The position numbers and the translations under genes were made by a program. From Cristatella mucedo (taxonomy: Eukaryota; Bryozoa; Phylactolaemata; Cristatellidae): a stretch of DNA of 64,000 nucleotides. Below are positions 1 to 12,662 of the stretch, piece by piece. The notes beneath the pieces are model-generated. The model was not told the DNA's origin and did no database searches. It saw only the letters and a program-made list of their open reading frames with translations. The stretch's first letter is position 1, and each line of letters starts with the position of its first letter. The DNA is taken from contig WPIO01000001.1 of the NCBI GenBank assembly GCA_009760855.2, positions 20,800,501 to 20,864,500 of the forward strand. The letters run 5' to 3'.

Positions 1-239
1 TCAAAGCGATTTGAAGCTCCTGACCTCTTTATATCAGTATCGTTCATATGCAGTTACATGCTGACATAAGTAATGGTAATTATGTAAAACGTCTACAAAA
101 AGTGAGTTGGTTGTTAGGAATTCTTTTTATTACTCGACCATAGCTTTAAATTCTTGTTTCGATTGATTTCATTGAGATGCACAGCCAAAGGGGCAGGGAA
201 CGAGGACACTTGCCTCCCTACAAAGTGGGCAGCAACCTC

Positions 240-301
240 GGCCGCCCCTTATTCCTATGCACGACTGACCGGCCGCCCCCTATTCCTATGCACGACCGAC
301 C
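240..301. repeat. Two-copy 31-bp GC-rich tandem repeat
   Basis: Two adjacent 31-bp units (240-270 and 271-301) differ at two positions; each begins GGCCGCCCC and contains ATTCCTATGCACGAC. The surrounding 69-codon open frame is probably incidental. A GTGAGT sequence follows at 318, but in the phase needed for the next receptor exon the frame has a stop, so I do not call an exon here. Apart from this repeat and the LINE piece further on, I see nothing recognisable in 1-775. Confidence 0.8.
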
Positions 302-775
302 GGCGCCAACTTGAAATCGTGAGTAAATTCCAGCTTATGAGCAGCCGCCGAGTTCGTGTATGATTAAATCTATGATTTAGCTCTACCATTTTGACTGTTT
401 GCTAGTTTAACCCCAGCTACTTGAAAATGTCGCTATCTTAGCCCCCAGATCGAAATACTGGCTTGCTGTTTTTCTTTTGTGGATTTAAGGCTAACTAACA
501 ATTTTAAAGACTATTGGGCTACTTCTTAGGCATGTACCGTACAGCAAATTTCTAAAGACTATCACTTCTGTTTCTTTCGCTAAGAGAGAATATATCTGGT
601 TAGCCTATGGTGCTCAAGGAGAGAATTTTAGCAGCGGCTCCATTCCAAAATAATTTCTTAGAGTCCTATCACGAGCGAGTTTTAACACTTGTTCCAAATT
701 AGGGTTAAGCGCTAATCCTTTCTCACAAGAAGTTCTGTTCATTACCCACCTTTACTCATAAACTGTGCGACATCT

Positions 776-1235
776 AATGATAGCAATAGACTTTATAAAG
801 CCCCCTCAGAGTATTCAATCTTTTTCTAGACGCTCTAGGTTTGCTGCAAAGGAAACGCGATCGAATGGTGAGTGGTATCGTGCTTGATAAACAACATGAA
901 TAACATGGTTAGGGGTGACATAAACAATGTCAGCATGTAAGTGTGGTTAGTGGCGGCATAAAAATGTGCCAGCACGCATAAACACAAAAAAGATGATTCA
1001 CAGCGTCCCCCTAAATGCTGTCCTAAACAGGTGCGTTTTTAATTTATTTAATTTTAATTAATTTTTAAATGTGGTGAAGTCGGGGGATGTCGCCACGCAA
1101 GTCGGGTGTGAATTCCAGGCTTTGGGAGCATACGACCTAAAGGCAGGTCTCCAAAGGATTTAAGATTTTTTTGAGGCATAGGTAAACAGCTAGACTCAGA
1201 AAAGTGGGTGGTGCGATCGTTAGCCTATAGCCAAT
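776..1235 (-). mobile_element. LINE-A 3' fragment (CR1/L2-type), minus strand
   Basis: Read on the minus strand this is the end of the LINE-A reverse-transcriptase ORF (pattern: AFSSYAPKAWNSLP followed by TFKKNLKTHLF) and its 3' UTR. On the plus strand it shows the family landmarks GTGACAT...GTCAGCATG, 'ctaaatgctgtcctaaa' and a degenerate 'cccctcagagtattcaatc' 3' hairpin. The copy is truncated at its 5' side and carries many substitutions. It lies upstream of the SEFIR exon, probably in an intron of that receptor gene. Confidence 0.75.
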
Positions 1236-1680
1236 CCAGTGTTTCGGAAAATACGGAGTGAAAAAAGACATTTTATGACGGTGAAAAATCAGATTTGTCG
1301 GGCGCGTGCTCTACCATTTGATATAAGTCGCGCTTCAAAGATGCTAGTGAGAACATCTTCTGCATCCCAGCGAATAGAAACACAGCTACTGACAATTTCG
1401 TACGGTTACTGTAAGGTCTAATTGGCGCAAGGTATTTGCGCCTATTAGACCTTTTAGCTGGTAGAAGGTTGGTCACCTGAGCTTTAGCTGTCGGCGCAAG
1501 TTAAACGTTGTTTACTAGTACCACTAGAATAGTGGCATGCTATCTTGATTTATTCCTCAGGCGGGAGAGTATGTTGACTTGGATTATTCTAATGCTGGTC
1601 ATCAAAATTTATGGGCAAAACTCAGGCAATCATGAGCAAGAAAAGCGTTTAGCTCTCGATTCATATCGTTTTCATATATT

Positions 1681-1820
<140 letters not shown>

Positions 1821-1920
1821 TGAATATATTAGTTGCATGCAATTCTCGAAGGTAAGCGTGTATCGTAAACTCAAATTTCCAACGAGCTGGATTGGCTGGT
1901 GCCAGTGCTCCTCCTTGCAG

Positions 1921-2037
1921 CAGCTTCAGCGTCTCCTCCCGCACTCTTTCTAGCTCTGGGCTCCTCTCACAAGACTCCAGCGGCACTCAATTGCGGACGT
2001 AGGAAAAGTCCAGCGGACGCGGTCTCAGATAGCGAAG
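1921..2037 (+). CDS. IL-17-receptor-like gene 1: putative membrane-region exon
   Basis: This exon is inferred, not obvious. The acceptor has a strong pyrimidine tract (gtgctcctccttgcag) and the donor is AAG|GTAATC. The 117 nt start and end in phase 1. The transmembrane exon of the downstream paralogue (63125-63244, 120 nt) has the same phases, and the next exon here also starts in phase 1. The frame encodes a short apolar stretch (ASPPALFLALG) followed by a basic CGRRK motif, as expected just inside the membrane. The apolar part is shorter and more proline-rich than a normal helix. Starting earlier, at 1887, would add LDWLVPVLLLAA and give a better helix, but in phase 0. Upstream ectodomain exons of this gene were not identified and may lie before position 1. 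Confidence 0.4.
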
Positions 2038-2200
2038 GTAATCGCACCGCCAGCGCTTGCAGTTGTCTGAGAATAGTTGTCGTATGTCACAGTGCTCCTT
2101 GCGGCGACACGTGCATGAGTGAGCGGGCGATCGGGCGAGCTTCTTGCAGCGACAGCTATCTTATCAACAGTAATAGCGATCTGAATTCGGTCAGGTTTAG

Positions 2201-2715
2201 TTTTCGGAGGGACTAGCACAACCGTACTGCTCCTTTATGTGCGGGACCACGGCTTTCACGTGAGCTTGATCAAATCATTCGCCGAGATCTTGCGGAAGTA
2301 TGGTGGATTTAAGGTGAATATCGACCAATGGTGCGAAATAGACGCAGTTCAAAGAAATGACTGGCTGGGAAAGCAGATTGAGACAGCGGGGGTCGTCATT
2401 ATATTCTCCTCCGATGGCTCGCGGCTGCTTCAAAAGGCCTTCTTAGAGAATCGAATGTATCGCAAATATGTAAATTCGTTTCCGGCTTCCTTTCAAATAT
2501 CGGAAGCTTTATCTCTCGCCGAGAAGCTGCCATCTCTTCGAAGGAAGCTCGTTAAAGTGAGCGCAGAATATTCTACTACAGCGCTCTCTATGTCCGGTTG
2601 GTGTACGCCAGAGTTTGTCATCCCAGCTCAGCTGCCAGAGCTGGTCTGCTTCCTTCACGGTGCGCCCCCGGACAGCGAATGGTCCTGCAAGCAGCAATGC
2701 CTCCATTCGAAGCAG
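2201..2715 (+). CDS. IL-17-receptor-like gene 1: SEFIR-domain exon
   Basis: The exon encodes about 171 residues of a SEFIR domain, the cytoplasmic TIR-related module by which IL-17 receptors recruit the Act1/CIKS adaptor. Visible landmarks in order are the first strand TTVLLLYVRDHGFH, the helix FAEILRKYGGFKV, the acidic strand NIDQWCEID, the conserved NDWLGKQIETA and the central strand VVIIFSSDGS. These are followed by AFLENRMYRKY, LRRKLVKVSAEYS and the C-terminal IPAQLPELVCFLHG. The acceptor is TTTAG at 2196-2200 and the phase-1 start matches the preceding exon. The frame reaches a TGA at 2722-2724. I end the exon at 2715 (AAGCAG|GTCTGT), because a phase-compatible tail exon lies at 8415. 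The alternative is that this TGA is the true stop. The domain call is firm; the donor is less certain. Confidence 0.88.
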
Positions 2716-2934
2716 GTCTGTTGACTACGAAGCTATTTGCCGGCTAACCAATTTCTCTCGTTGCATGCGCAACTCTTTTGAGTAATAAGCTTCTTGCTTT
2801 ATTGTGTATGGACCTGTAAGCGCTAGAAACATTCGAACCAGCTTAGTTGGAAAATACATGTAAGATGCACTGGTCTTAACGATAATACATAGTATTATTA
2901 TTTAATAAATACAATTCTCAATACCTCAATACCC

Positions 2935-2967
2935 TCTCTCTCTCCCTCTCTCTGTGTCTTCCTCTCA

Positions 2968-3027
<60 letters not shown>

Positions 3028-3056
3028 CTCCTCTCTCTCTCTCTCTTTCTCTCTCA
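2935..3056. repeat. Imperfect (TC)n microsatellite
   Basis: A CT-dinucleotide tract with scattered interruptions, inside the large intron of receptor gene 1. Confidence 0.95.
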
Positions 3057-4832
3057 CGAATGTATTTATCTTTCCATCCTCTATTGTCCTCTTTCCAAAA
3101 CTCGCAAATGCGGTTTCTTAAATTTGGGTAAACTTTGGTGGTTTAACTGTGTGGCTATCTGTACAGGTGTTTCAATCTGTGTCTTTCCTGCCTTCCTATC
3201 AACGAGGCTGCTCGACCCAATACACTGCCACACAATCATGGCTACAGTTGAGCGTTAGATACTGTGAGTGGTTACCGTTGTGCCTCAACACTAGCCCTTG
3301 TGAAATATTTTAGCTTAATTAGTTCAATAGAGCACGATTTCCCAAAAGCAGTGATACTTTTTTTTATTCCTATAGTTATCTCTGAGCTCTCTGAGCAAAA
3401 GGTGCGCTGGTAAAGTGTTTATAAAACAGCCTGAAATGGAAAGCGGAAACTGAAACCTCGGCGAAAAACTAATGCTAGCTCAAAGTGGCCGCGATAATTT
3501 TTTTAAGGCAAACTTGTTAACTAATCAGATGGAACTTTCGTTCTATCTTTTAATCAGTAAATTTTTCTCTATTTGAGGAGAATGGGACCAAAACAATTCG
3601 AGTTGATAGTTTCGCCATTGACTATTAAACAACAATCGGCGGAATATTGAGTGCTGTGTTTTATCGTCTACGTTTTGCTAGGTTCAGGTCTTTACACATT
3701 GCACAAACGCAATGTGCCGCTACTCATATTAGTGAGCATTGCCTGGTGATAACCTTCATTTCAGAAGTGCAATAATAAATCGTTCCTTCCTGGATTAATA
3801 CCTTGAGCAGAGTCCGCTGACTTCCTAGCGAAATAGGGCAGTTCTAGCAGCAGCCAAACTTAAATATTAATCGTAGATCTATGTATGCACACTCTTGTAT
3901 ATAGATCTTACAATTGAAAGTCTCTATTTAAATATCCATGTGCAAGTACTGACGTATAAATACTTGTATACATGTACAGGGGGCTAATTTAACTAAAGTG
4001 CATGGATGTTTTAATTTGCCAAAAGACCTCAATACAACGTTGAGATATCAGATGCCAATGCAATGCAACACCCGGTGCATATAAAGCATTGGTTCTGTGT
4101 GCCTTTACCCGTTTTGGTAGCATATAAGAAATCGGACGTTCCAGACAATTGCTTAACTTCGGATGGGCAGCCTGGCAATTGATTCTGCTGATCTCTATTG
4201 ACCCATCATATGGCTTCATCTGTTTTGTCTTGAAAGAGGTCTCGGCTGCTAACTCGGGTCTGCTGACGTCAGTCGAGGCATAAGCCGGAGCCACTCACTC
4301 TGTATTTTTCAGTGGCAACGGTTTGCTAGGGCAATTTGAGAGGGTAGCACTCGAGAGACAAGAGCATAGCTTAGGTAATTCTTACTTATAGGGAATTAGC
4401 TGCCTTACCTGTTTTGCTCTGTCTACGTACATGACGACGATGAAGAAATCATCCCTTTGTAGTTTGGGCTGAATGTACAATCTCTGTCAAAACAACCTAT
4501 TCCATTTTCGTCATTAAACACAAACTTAGCTAGCATATACCACTCAGTTTCGATACTAATAATCCGAAAGCTCTTGAAAATGCCCTTAAGCTTGGAGATT
4601 CATTAAAGGCTTATCACTGGTATGCTTTTAGGTAACGCATGATCGTGCCTATACTAAACTGGTAGCCAAAGTTAGCAAACGAATCAATATGATTGACACC
4701 TAAGCAGACTAACCAGCTTAATAGCTGAGGTAATCGAATGTACTGATGCCGAAGGGCCTATATTGCTGAGATTTACGTAATTAGTTCCCGACTTGTTAAC
4801 TTTAAAAATTTCACTAGGTATCAAAACTAGCT

Positions 4833-4992
<160 letters not shown>

Positions 4993-5211
4993 AAGAGAGA
5001 AATAAATGCACAAAAATGTCCAAATGCATATATTATTAAATACACGTATAGTTTTATAGTCATGCATTAAAGTCTCACGGTTGTAAATCTGGTCAAGTAA
5101 ATGAAATATTGCAGTTTAATCATGGGTCTTCGAATCAGGCTTGTCTCATAAAAATTTTAAGTACATATACTAATCAGTCAATCAGTCTCCTTCCACAATA
5201 ACTCCGTCTTA

Positions 5212-6370
5212 ATAATAATAATAATAACAATAATAATAACTTACTTGATAAAGCGCCCACAGATAACTTAATCTCTTTCTAGGCGCTTTGCATTTGATGG
5301 GAAGGGAAATGCAATTAAATGATAAGTAAATACATGCTTGAAAAACAAACAAAATGAATAATATGGTTAGGGGTGACATGCACAGGGTCAGCATGCAAAT
5401 GTGGTTAGTGGCAGCATGCACAGTGTCAGCACTCATAAGCACGTGAAGGACGAATCACAGGGACCCACTAAATGCTGTCCTAAATAGGTGTGTTTTTAGG
5501 TTCCTTTTAAATGTGGTCAGGTCAGGGGATGTTCTGCCGCAGATCGGGAGGGAGTTCCCGGCTTTGGAAGTATACGAACTAAATGCATGGTCTCCAAAGG
5601 ATTTCAGGTTTGTACGACGTATTTCTAGACTGTTGGATTCCGAAAAGCGGATTGTACGATGCTTGGCCTGATGGAGGAGTATGTCGGAGAGATAGGCTGG
5701 AGCCATAGAATGAAGGGACCTAAAAGTGAGCGACAAAACCTTGAAGTCAATCCGTCGCTTGACTGGTAGCCAGTGCAGGTCGGCGAGAAGTGGAGTAATG
5801 TGGCAACTGCGACGTTCACGACAGACTAGCCTAGCTGCAGAGTTTTGCACCAGCTGCAATCGCCTTATCGCACATGCTGGTAGGTCAGTAAGCAGTGAGT
5901 TGCAGAAGTCGAGACGAGATGTCACGAATGCATGGATCAACTTAGACGTGGTATCCTTTTCTAAACAAGCCCGAATTTTAGCAATATTATTAAGCTGAAA
6001 ATAGGCAGATTTGACCGTGGAGCTGATATGGTCGTCTAACGAGAGGTCGCTTTGGAATATGACACCTAGATTTCGAGCTGATTCGACAGGAGATATGTTG
6101 GCAGAGCCAATTTTGATCGTCAGCCTTTCCAATTTCTGAATCACATTGGGCTTGCCCATAACTAGTAAGTTAGTTTTGTCATTGTTTAGTTTAAGAAAAT
6201 TTGCTGCCGTCCATGTGCGGATGTGATCAATACATGCAGCAAGTGAGTTTAGAGAATTTCAGGTGCTAGAAGGCTGGGAGGGATCAAAGCAAAGGTACAA
6301 CTGAGTGTCATCCGCATAGAAGTGAAAACCTAGATTGTGCTTGGCAATCACATCAGCAAGAGGCAGAGTA
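5212..6370 (-). mobile_element. LINE-A, minus strand, 3' half of a split copy
   Basis: The element begins on the plus strand with its AAT-type tail (5212-5239). Next comes a perfect AAAGCGCC...GGCGCTTT inverted repeat, then the 3' UTR. The minus-strand ORF 6159-5455 (234 aa) is the C-terminal part of the LINE reverse-transcriptase protein, with [42 protein letters not shown] and HITPLLADLHWLPVK. These landmarks are typical of CR1/L2-type elements. The catalytic YADD motif is readable on the minus strand near 6310 ([13 protein letters not shown]). The copy is interrupted at 6371 by LINE-B and resumes at about 6788. Confidence 0.88.
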
Positions 6371-6787
6371 TGAACTGCTGCATCAGTTTCAGCCTGTTCG
6401 CGCCCTCAGGTCATGTGTGGACAATAAATTAGCTGTCCCATTCCTCCGCTTAAAGACAGTTGGCGATAGAAGCTTCAGCTCTGCAGATCCTAGACTGTGG
6501 AACTCGCTTCCAATATTCTTACGCAACGACATCTACTCTCCAACTACCGAATATGGCACATCTTTTTCAGCGGTCCTGAACTGCTACTTCTATGCTACTC
6601 ACTACCTCAACTGCTCTCCTAACTCTGCTATGCTTCCCACTTTCTCTTTGTTGCGTGAGACGAAGTCTGTTGGCTACCGAATGCGTACCGAAAGCCGCTT
6701 AGGCTGTGAGTGCTCTATACAAAACTCTCCTGTGTAACACCCACATGGTCTTTTTGCCTTGTGGAGTTACTGACGGAGATACATTAC
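6371..6787 (+). mobile_element. LINE-B 3' end inserted into LINE-A
   Basis: A 5'-truncated plus-strand LINE-B copy. It carries the C-terminal coding part (frame 6417-6737: AVPFLRLKTVGDRSFSS, WNSLP, LNCSPNSAMLPTFSLL) and a 3' UTR with 'taacacccacatggtctt' and 'gttactgacggagatacatt'. The LINE-A sequence on both sides would be continuous without it ('agagtat' on the left, 'aaccgtgaaaagaacc' on the right). It is therefore a later insertion. Confidence 0.88.
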
Positions 6788-7497
6788 AAAAACCGTGAAA
6801 AGAACCAGTCCTGGCACGGAGCCCTGAGGTACTTCATATTTCAGAAGTACTTCAGATGATATTTGTCCATTCACGTCAATACTCTGAGGTCTCCCAATGA
6901 GATAGGACCTGAACCACTGCAGAGCAGTGCCAGTGATGCCCACGCGAGATGAGAAGCACTCTAGAAGAACTTTGTGATCGATGGTGTCAAAAGCTGCCGA
7001 TTGATCAAGCAAAACAAGCAGAGAAATTCTACCCACGTCTGCATTCCTAAGTAGGTCGTTGTATACCCTAAGCAATGCTGACTCTGTGGAGTGATTAGCT
7101 CTATAGCAGGACTGGAACTTACTAGCAAGGAGTGAGGTTTCGATATATGAGTTTAACCGGTCTGCCACTACCCGTTCCAGTGTCTTTGATAGAAATGGTA
7201 GAAGGGAGACTGGGCGGTAGTTGCTCAAGTTCTCTTGGTCTAGTGTTGCTTTCTTGAGGAGAAGCCTGACTACAGCTTTTTGAAAGGTGCTGGGATATGA
7301 CCTGAGGCTAATGACATGACATGCTAATGACATGTTAGTTATGCATGGCAGAAGCAGATCAATGCAACGTAGGAGCAGGACAGTGGGAATAGGGTCCAGA
7401 GGACTTGTTGTCTTCTTTGATTCAGATACGAACTTTAGGACTAGATCACTAGTGACCTGCTTAAATGCAGACATTGAGGTGCAGCCAGGAACCAACT
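6788..7497 (-). mobile_element. LINE-A, minus strand, reverse-transcriptase half of the split copy
   Basis: Continuation of the LINE-A copy beyond the LINE-B insertion. The minus-strand frame 7495-6767 encodes the palm and finger region of reverse transcriptase: NYRPVSLLPFLSKTLERVV, ANHSTESALLRVYNDLL, LLDQSAAFDTIDHKVLLE and VPQGSVPG. Palm motif A (AAFDTIDH) is intact. The endonuclease domain is missing, so the copy is 5'-truncated, as expected from target-primed reverse transcription. Confidence 0.88.
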
Positions 7498-7580
7498 AAT
7501 AATTTAATAATAATATTAATAATAATAATGCACTTGATAAAGCGCCCTCAGAGAACTCAATCTCTTTCTAGGTCCTAATG
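7498..7580 (-). mobile_element. LINE-A solo 3' end
   Basis: Only the AAT-rich tail and the hairpin region ('aaagcgccctcagagaactcaatctctttctagg') of a LINE-A copy. It is joined directly to the 5'-truncated end of the previous copy, a severely truncated insertion next to an older one. Confidence 0.8.
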
Positions 7581-8049
7581 CTCGACAGGTTGCAGCTGAT
7601 AGCTCTGTAAGGTTCAAGATTAGGGATAATCTGTGAGCTAGCTGTACTGCACCCACAATTGCTACTCTCAAGAAAATGCGTTCAACGAATGCGCCGATTG
7701 AGCTCTAGACAAACTTGAAGCTGAAACCTGAGAAGATTTGCAATACGCTAGTTGAGACAAACTTGGTATCTATTAAGGCCATGCTAAGTCGCGTGTACAA
7801 CATACACGGAATGCTGTTTCTAACACAAGGCAGAGGGAAAATGTGTCACTAATTCACAAGCAGAACAAAAATGAAATATATTCAGAGTATCGAGTTTAAA
7901 AATACTTTGGAAATCTTTTTTTCATCATCATATGCAAAAACCTTCTGCTTTTTAATTTTTCTCTGTCTTCATTTCCCTACGATAAACCGCCTAGGGAAAG
8001 TCGCTGCTTTTTATAGCCCACACCGTGCATTAGTGACTTTTTGGCAAAA

Positions 8050-8140
8050 TCAATAATAATAAAATAATGACGCATTTGTATTGCACCCTCATAGAATTGG
8101 ATCTCTTTCTAGGCACTTTACAGATACTGTGTAAAAGAAA
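8050..8140 (-). mobile_element. LINE-A solo 3' end, degenerate
   Basis: Tail 'aataataataaaataatg' followed by a mutated version of the family hairpin ('caccctcatagaattggatctctttctaggcac'). No coding part remains. Confidence 0.7.
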
Positions 8141-8414
8141 AGAACATTACCAAGTGATTGTTGGTAACCACCGGAAACAGCAGGCTCAGTATAAGCAATT
8201 ATATGCACACGAACGAACAAGCAGACAGGCTTGCATATCTTGCCAAACAAGGATAAAAAGAATCAGTGATTAGCCACTACGTTTGGCAAATCGTAAATTT
8301 TTCTCATAAATCACCAACCACTGATAGTGTTAAGGAGTTCATGTGTAAATAGCTGAATTACCTTTAACGTTTTGCCACGGCACAGGAGCATATGCAATTA
8401 CACTGTCGTTGTAG

Positions 8415-8951
8415 TACAAGTCAATGCTTCACCACTGCCGAAGAATGAGCCATCTCATGGCGCGAACGCCCAATCTTTTTGAGCGCACGTTCGGACCAGC
8501 AGAAGATCGGCTGGACTCGGGCATTGATCAGCTGTCCAGCCGCCTGTGGCAAGAGGGCAGCTTTGACGCATCCGCAGGCGGCGATACTGAGGTCTACACT
8601 CTACACATTCCCGACCTTCCTCTCCTGTCTGGCGTCGGCAGTCAGTGGCCTGAGGCCAGCCAGAAAGCTTACGACCTGCCCAGATTGAACACAGAAATGC
8701 CCAAGATAGAGGAGATGTGGCGAGCTCACGCATTGTCAGGCTCCAGCCCTGTCAGCTCGGAGGCAGTGAACTTTGAACGCTTCCGGCTGACGCTAATGCA
8801 CGTGGCCAGCATTCCAGGCTCGAGCTGCTGGAGCGGCGGTGGCGGAAGCGAGGCTGCTCATTTCTCAGTGACTGACCGTTTGCCTGATACGGCGAGCTGC
8901 AAAACGATCAGTATGTCAGATATTGAAATGGTGGATACTGTCAGAATATAG
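8415..8951 (+). CDS. IL-17-receptor-like gene 1: last exon, cytoplasmic tail
   Basis: An open frame of 178 codons ends in TAG at 8949-8951. It is more GC-rich and protein-like than its surroundings. The acceptor is TGTCGTTGTAG at 8404-8414, giving a phase-0 start compatible with the SEFIR exon end at 2715. Features include a basic start (HHCRRMSHLM), FERTFGPAEDRLDSGIDQLS, a Gly-rich loop (CWSGGGGSEAAH) and an acidic end (MSDIEMVDTVRI). No membrane segment or catalytic motif is present. I infer that this is the tail following SEFIR, because IL-17 receptors often carry a long, poorly conserved cytoplasmic extension and no other gene is nearby on this strand. Alternatively it is the last exon of an unrelated gene. 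Confidence 0.6.
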   Translation, partial: YKSMLHHCRRMSHLMARTPNLFERTFGPAEDRLDSGIDQLSSRLWQEGSFDASAGGDTEVYTLHIPDLPLLSGVGSQWPEASQKAYDLPRLNTEMPKIEEMWRAHALSGSSPVSSEAVNFERFRLTLMHVASIPGSSCWSGGGGSEAAHFSVTDRLPDTASCKTISMSDIEMVDTVRI

Positions 8952-11119
8952 ACTGCAGTACGATTGTACAAACTCTCTATGTAGTTTAGTGAACTGTCTG
9001 CAAACTTAGCTGTAAGAATTTCGACTTGTACTTGTATCGGAAATGATATCTTAGGTTGTGGTTAGATTTCGCCCTTTCATTCACATTGACATCATAGTGA
9101 TATGACACAGTGCAGCCGTGATTATATGGGCACTCTCATGATTTTAGGTTTCTGTGAGCACAATCAGTTTTGCACCAACAATTTCTCAAACTCACAGAAG
9201 TTGATCTTGATGAAATTCAATACAGATTAATATGTTTGATATTAATTTTGCCGCTTCAAACGCTTATTCTGACAGCAGAATTGACGGTGATTATATAATT
9301 AAGAAACGCCGGGTGGTGAATAATAATGCACAGGTGGCCTATGTGTATTTCTAAGATTGAATAGCTTTTGCATTTTATGATCTAATAATTTAAACGAGTA
9401 CTGCAATTTTGTTATGAGCTGTTAAGATTCAGGAGATGCGCTGTAATGCTAGAAATACGAACTCCCCCGTCGTTCCTCAGAAACGTATTGGTCATCTCTT
9501 TACTCGCCCCTTAGATGCAACCAGAGTTTTCTTATTCAAACAAACGAGCTTCTTAAGGCGTCGATTGGCAGCTTTAAAATATCTGGCATTTTATAATTAT
9601 CCAATAGGCCTGAAGCAGTGCTATGTAACAATTTCATCATTAGCTTTCCTGATCTCGGTCTTGCTATTGATAGCTAGCCGGCAGTCATTGTGTAACCCTA
9701 TACGTTTTACTTAAATAAAAATGCTAATTTATGCAACCAATAGAAAAGCATTTTTAGCTTTTTGGCAGCAGTAGTAGCTACTCTGAGTTCAATTTAATTC
9801 ACTAAATTGGGAGCCCAGAGAGTTACCTTTCATGACCGTAGCAAGTTATTTCCGACAGGTATATCTGCATTTTCGTTTCTATGCTCCCGGAATGGCTTTT
9901 AGGGAAAATGTCTCAGCCTAGTGATAATGCACTTGCAGTTCAGTCTGATTGCTGTTGCCAGCCACTCGACAGGTTATTCTTTGTTACGAGCTGCAAGCGA
10001 GCAAAATCCGCATGGTCTCATCTGCACATAATTAAAATTGGGTTGTTCAACTATGCGATACGTTTTTGTTGCTTATATGATATATCTATTCATACTAAAA
10101 TAAATACTCACCAATCGTTCACGGACGCCAATGATTGGAAAGTCCTGATTATTCTGGTAAGCGAAATTCGGCAGCCAGCGAAAAAAACAAAAGATCATTT
10201 AACTTGCCGTGCTTATTTCTGAGACGGATACCCTTATTTCATTGAAAATAGTGACGCCTTCTCCTTCAAATGATTGAAGCTGAGTGTGGCTACATTTAGC
10301 CTCGACAGTACCACAAATAAATCAGCATCCTAGTCCCGACCGAGGTCAGCACAGTACGGACTAGATTGTCAAAGTATAGGCATCCACACCATCCTGCTGT
10401 CATTATAGGCGACGTATATTCATTGAATAAGTTTTGACATAATCGTGTCGAGCTACAGTTGTCTTGGGCAAAAAGGACACATTATTCCGTAATTTTAGGA
10501 CGCTAAGGGGTCACGTTACGAAGCCGCAGGTTTTGCCCGTGGAGATGAGTCTATGAATTTTTTAGCTCTTAGCAGCCGACGAGGCATTCCTCTTCATTTT
10601 GCAAAGACAAACAAGAATGGGCTATCGCTACGTAAACGTGGCCATCAATGAGTCTACGCTCACCTGTGGGCTTTTCTTAACGGATACAAGTTTGAGGCGT
10701 CGAGCAGGTGGTCAGGGCTAGCCTGCCCGGCCAATCTTTCTTGAGAGTCGCTTGAAGACGACAATTGTTAGACTCTATGAAGCTGTGAATAGGTACCAGG
10801 ATCCATAAATCAAGAGAGCGTAGGAAGAGTTCGTGGTGCACATCTCCGTGATGAATAGCTTTGGTAACTATTTCGACTACTTCCGATTTCAAACTATTTT
10901 TAAACTTACAATGATTCGTACTTAAACGTGTTTTTTTAGTCAATCCTATCAGTAGCTGTATAGAAACCTTGAAAAAGTTTGAAGAAAGGCCAACTGAGTT
11001 GTTTCGAGCAATTAGCTGCGATGCAAAATGAAGCATCAATCGGCCAATACATTGTATGTTCCTAGCCTAAGATCATGTTCCTGCATATTTTAATAAGGCT
11101 AGGCAACTAATTAAGAAAG
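8952..11119. other. Intergenic stretch between the two receptor genes
   Basis: The 3' flank of gene 1 and possibly the promoter region of gene 2. An AATAAA at 9714-9719 could be the polyadenylation signal of gene 1, which would make a 3' UTR of about 0.76 kb. Open frames at 9436, 9881 and (minus) 11039-10677 show no family pattern. I identify no signal-peptide exon. Confidence 0.4.
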
Positions 11120-12662
11120 CAAAGCTAGACCAACAGGATTTGGGCCATTTCCGCCTAGTTTCCCTTCTTCCGTTCCTATAAAAGACATTGGAACAAGTAA
11201 TGGCAGACCAACTGAAATTTTATATTGAGACCTGAAACCTAGCAAGTGAGGTCTAGGCTGGGTTTAGAGCTAATCACTCTACAGTGTCACCATCGCTTAG
11301 GGTGTATAACGACCTTCTCAGAGATGCAGACTTAGGGAAAAGGCTCGCTGCTTGTTCTGCTCCAACTTTCGGCAGCGTCCAATACTATTATATAATTCAT
11401 TTAATTTTGAAACGTCATTCTTGAGCGTCTCGAGTCTCGCCTTGGCTTCATTGGCACTGCGCTGTGAGAGTTCAGGTCATATCTCAATAGGAAAGTCCAG
11501 AGTTTTGATGTGAACGGCTTAAGATCACCCGAAAAACCACTTTAAATATGGGGTACCTTGGAGTTCTGTCCTCGGTCCGCTTCTTTTTGCAGCTCGTACT
11601 TTTCATCTGGCCGACGTGATCGCCAACCAGAATCTAGGCTTTCACTTCGACGCAGACGATAGTCAGAAGTCTTCCTTTGATCCTTCCCAGCTCTCCAGCA
11701 GGTCGTATTCTCTATGCACCGTTAATGCATGTACTGATTAAATCCACACATGGATCGCACTAAACTTTGTTACATTAAATGACAGCAAAACTATCTTAGT
11801 AGTTATAAAAAATCATGCGTGATTCATAAATTGAAAACGCAATGCTCAAAATTGGCTCCGCCAGCATGTCTCCTGTTGAATCTGCAGGTAATATAGGTAT
11901 TCTTTTGCGATGTTACTAGTCATTAAACGACCAAATCAGCTCAACAGTCAATTCTGTCTACTCTCACCTACGTAGCATTGATAAAGTTTAGGCTTGCTTA
12001 GACAGCAATACTACATCTAAATTGGTCCATGCATTTGTAATATCTCGCCTCAACTTCTGTACCTCACTGCATGCTGTTCTCCTAGCGATTGCAATCAGAC
12101 GCTTATAGTTGGTGCAAAACTCGGCAGCTAGGCTCGTCTGTCGTGAGCTTCCTAATTGCCACATCAAACCACTTCTGGTCAACCTGTACTGGTTCCCAAT
12201 CAAGCAGTCATTCAGCTTCAAGGTTTCGTCACCTACTTTTAGATTTTTCATTCTGTGGCTCCAGCCTACCTATCAGAACTACTCTACTACTACTCAAAGA
12301 ATCGTACACCCCACTGTTTTGACTCTAATTATTTAGCCACACCTCGTACAAATATAAAAACTGCGGGAAAACGTATCTTTAATTTCTATGATCCCAAAGC
12401 CTGGAACTCACTTCTGACACACTTCAAAACGTCCACTGACATGACGAAATTATACAAAGAAGCTAAAAACGCACCTGCTTATTATAAGGTGGGTGTTTTT
12501 CATACGTCCTTCGGGCACCAGTTTTTACTACACCTGCTGCTTACGGTTGTTAATCATTTGGCAATGCATTCTTTGCAGCATCTGTAAAGTGCATAAAAAT
12601 GTATTCAGCTCTCGGAGGATACTTATAGAAATGTAAAATTATTATTTTTATTGTTGTTATTA
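11120..12662 (+). mobile_element. LINE-A, plus strand, old degraded copy
   Basis: Plus-strand LINE-A from the reverse-transcriptase region ('tttcccttcttccgttcctat', PFL.KTLEQ-type) through the C-terminal domain to a TTATT-type tail at about 12640-12662. The landmarks VQNSAARLVCRELPNCHIKP and APAYLSELL survive in short frames (12109-12336, 12255-12587). Stops and frameshifts are frequent. It is one of the oldest copies here, judged by its divergence from the 5-7 kb copy. Confidence 0.8.

Noticed and set aside
154-363. 69-codon frame before a GTGAGT donor
   Set aside because: It runs through a 31-bp duplication, and the phase needed for the next receptor exon contains a stop.
10677-11039. 120-codon minus-strand open frame
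   Set aside because: No recognisable domain, no codon pattern and no splice context; treated as chance.
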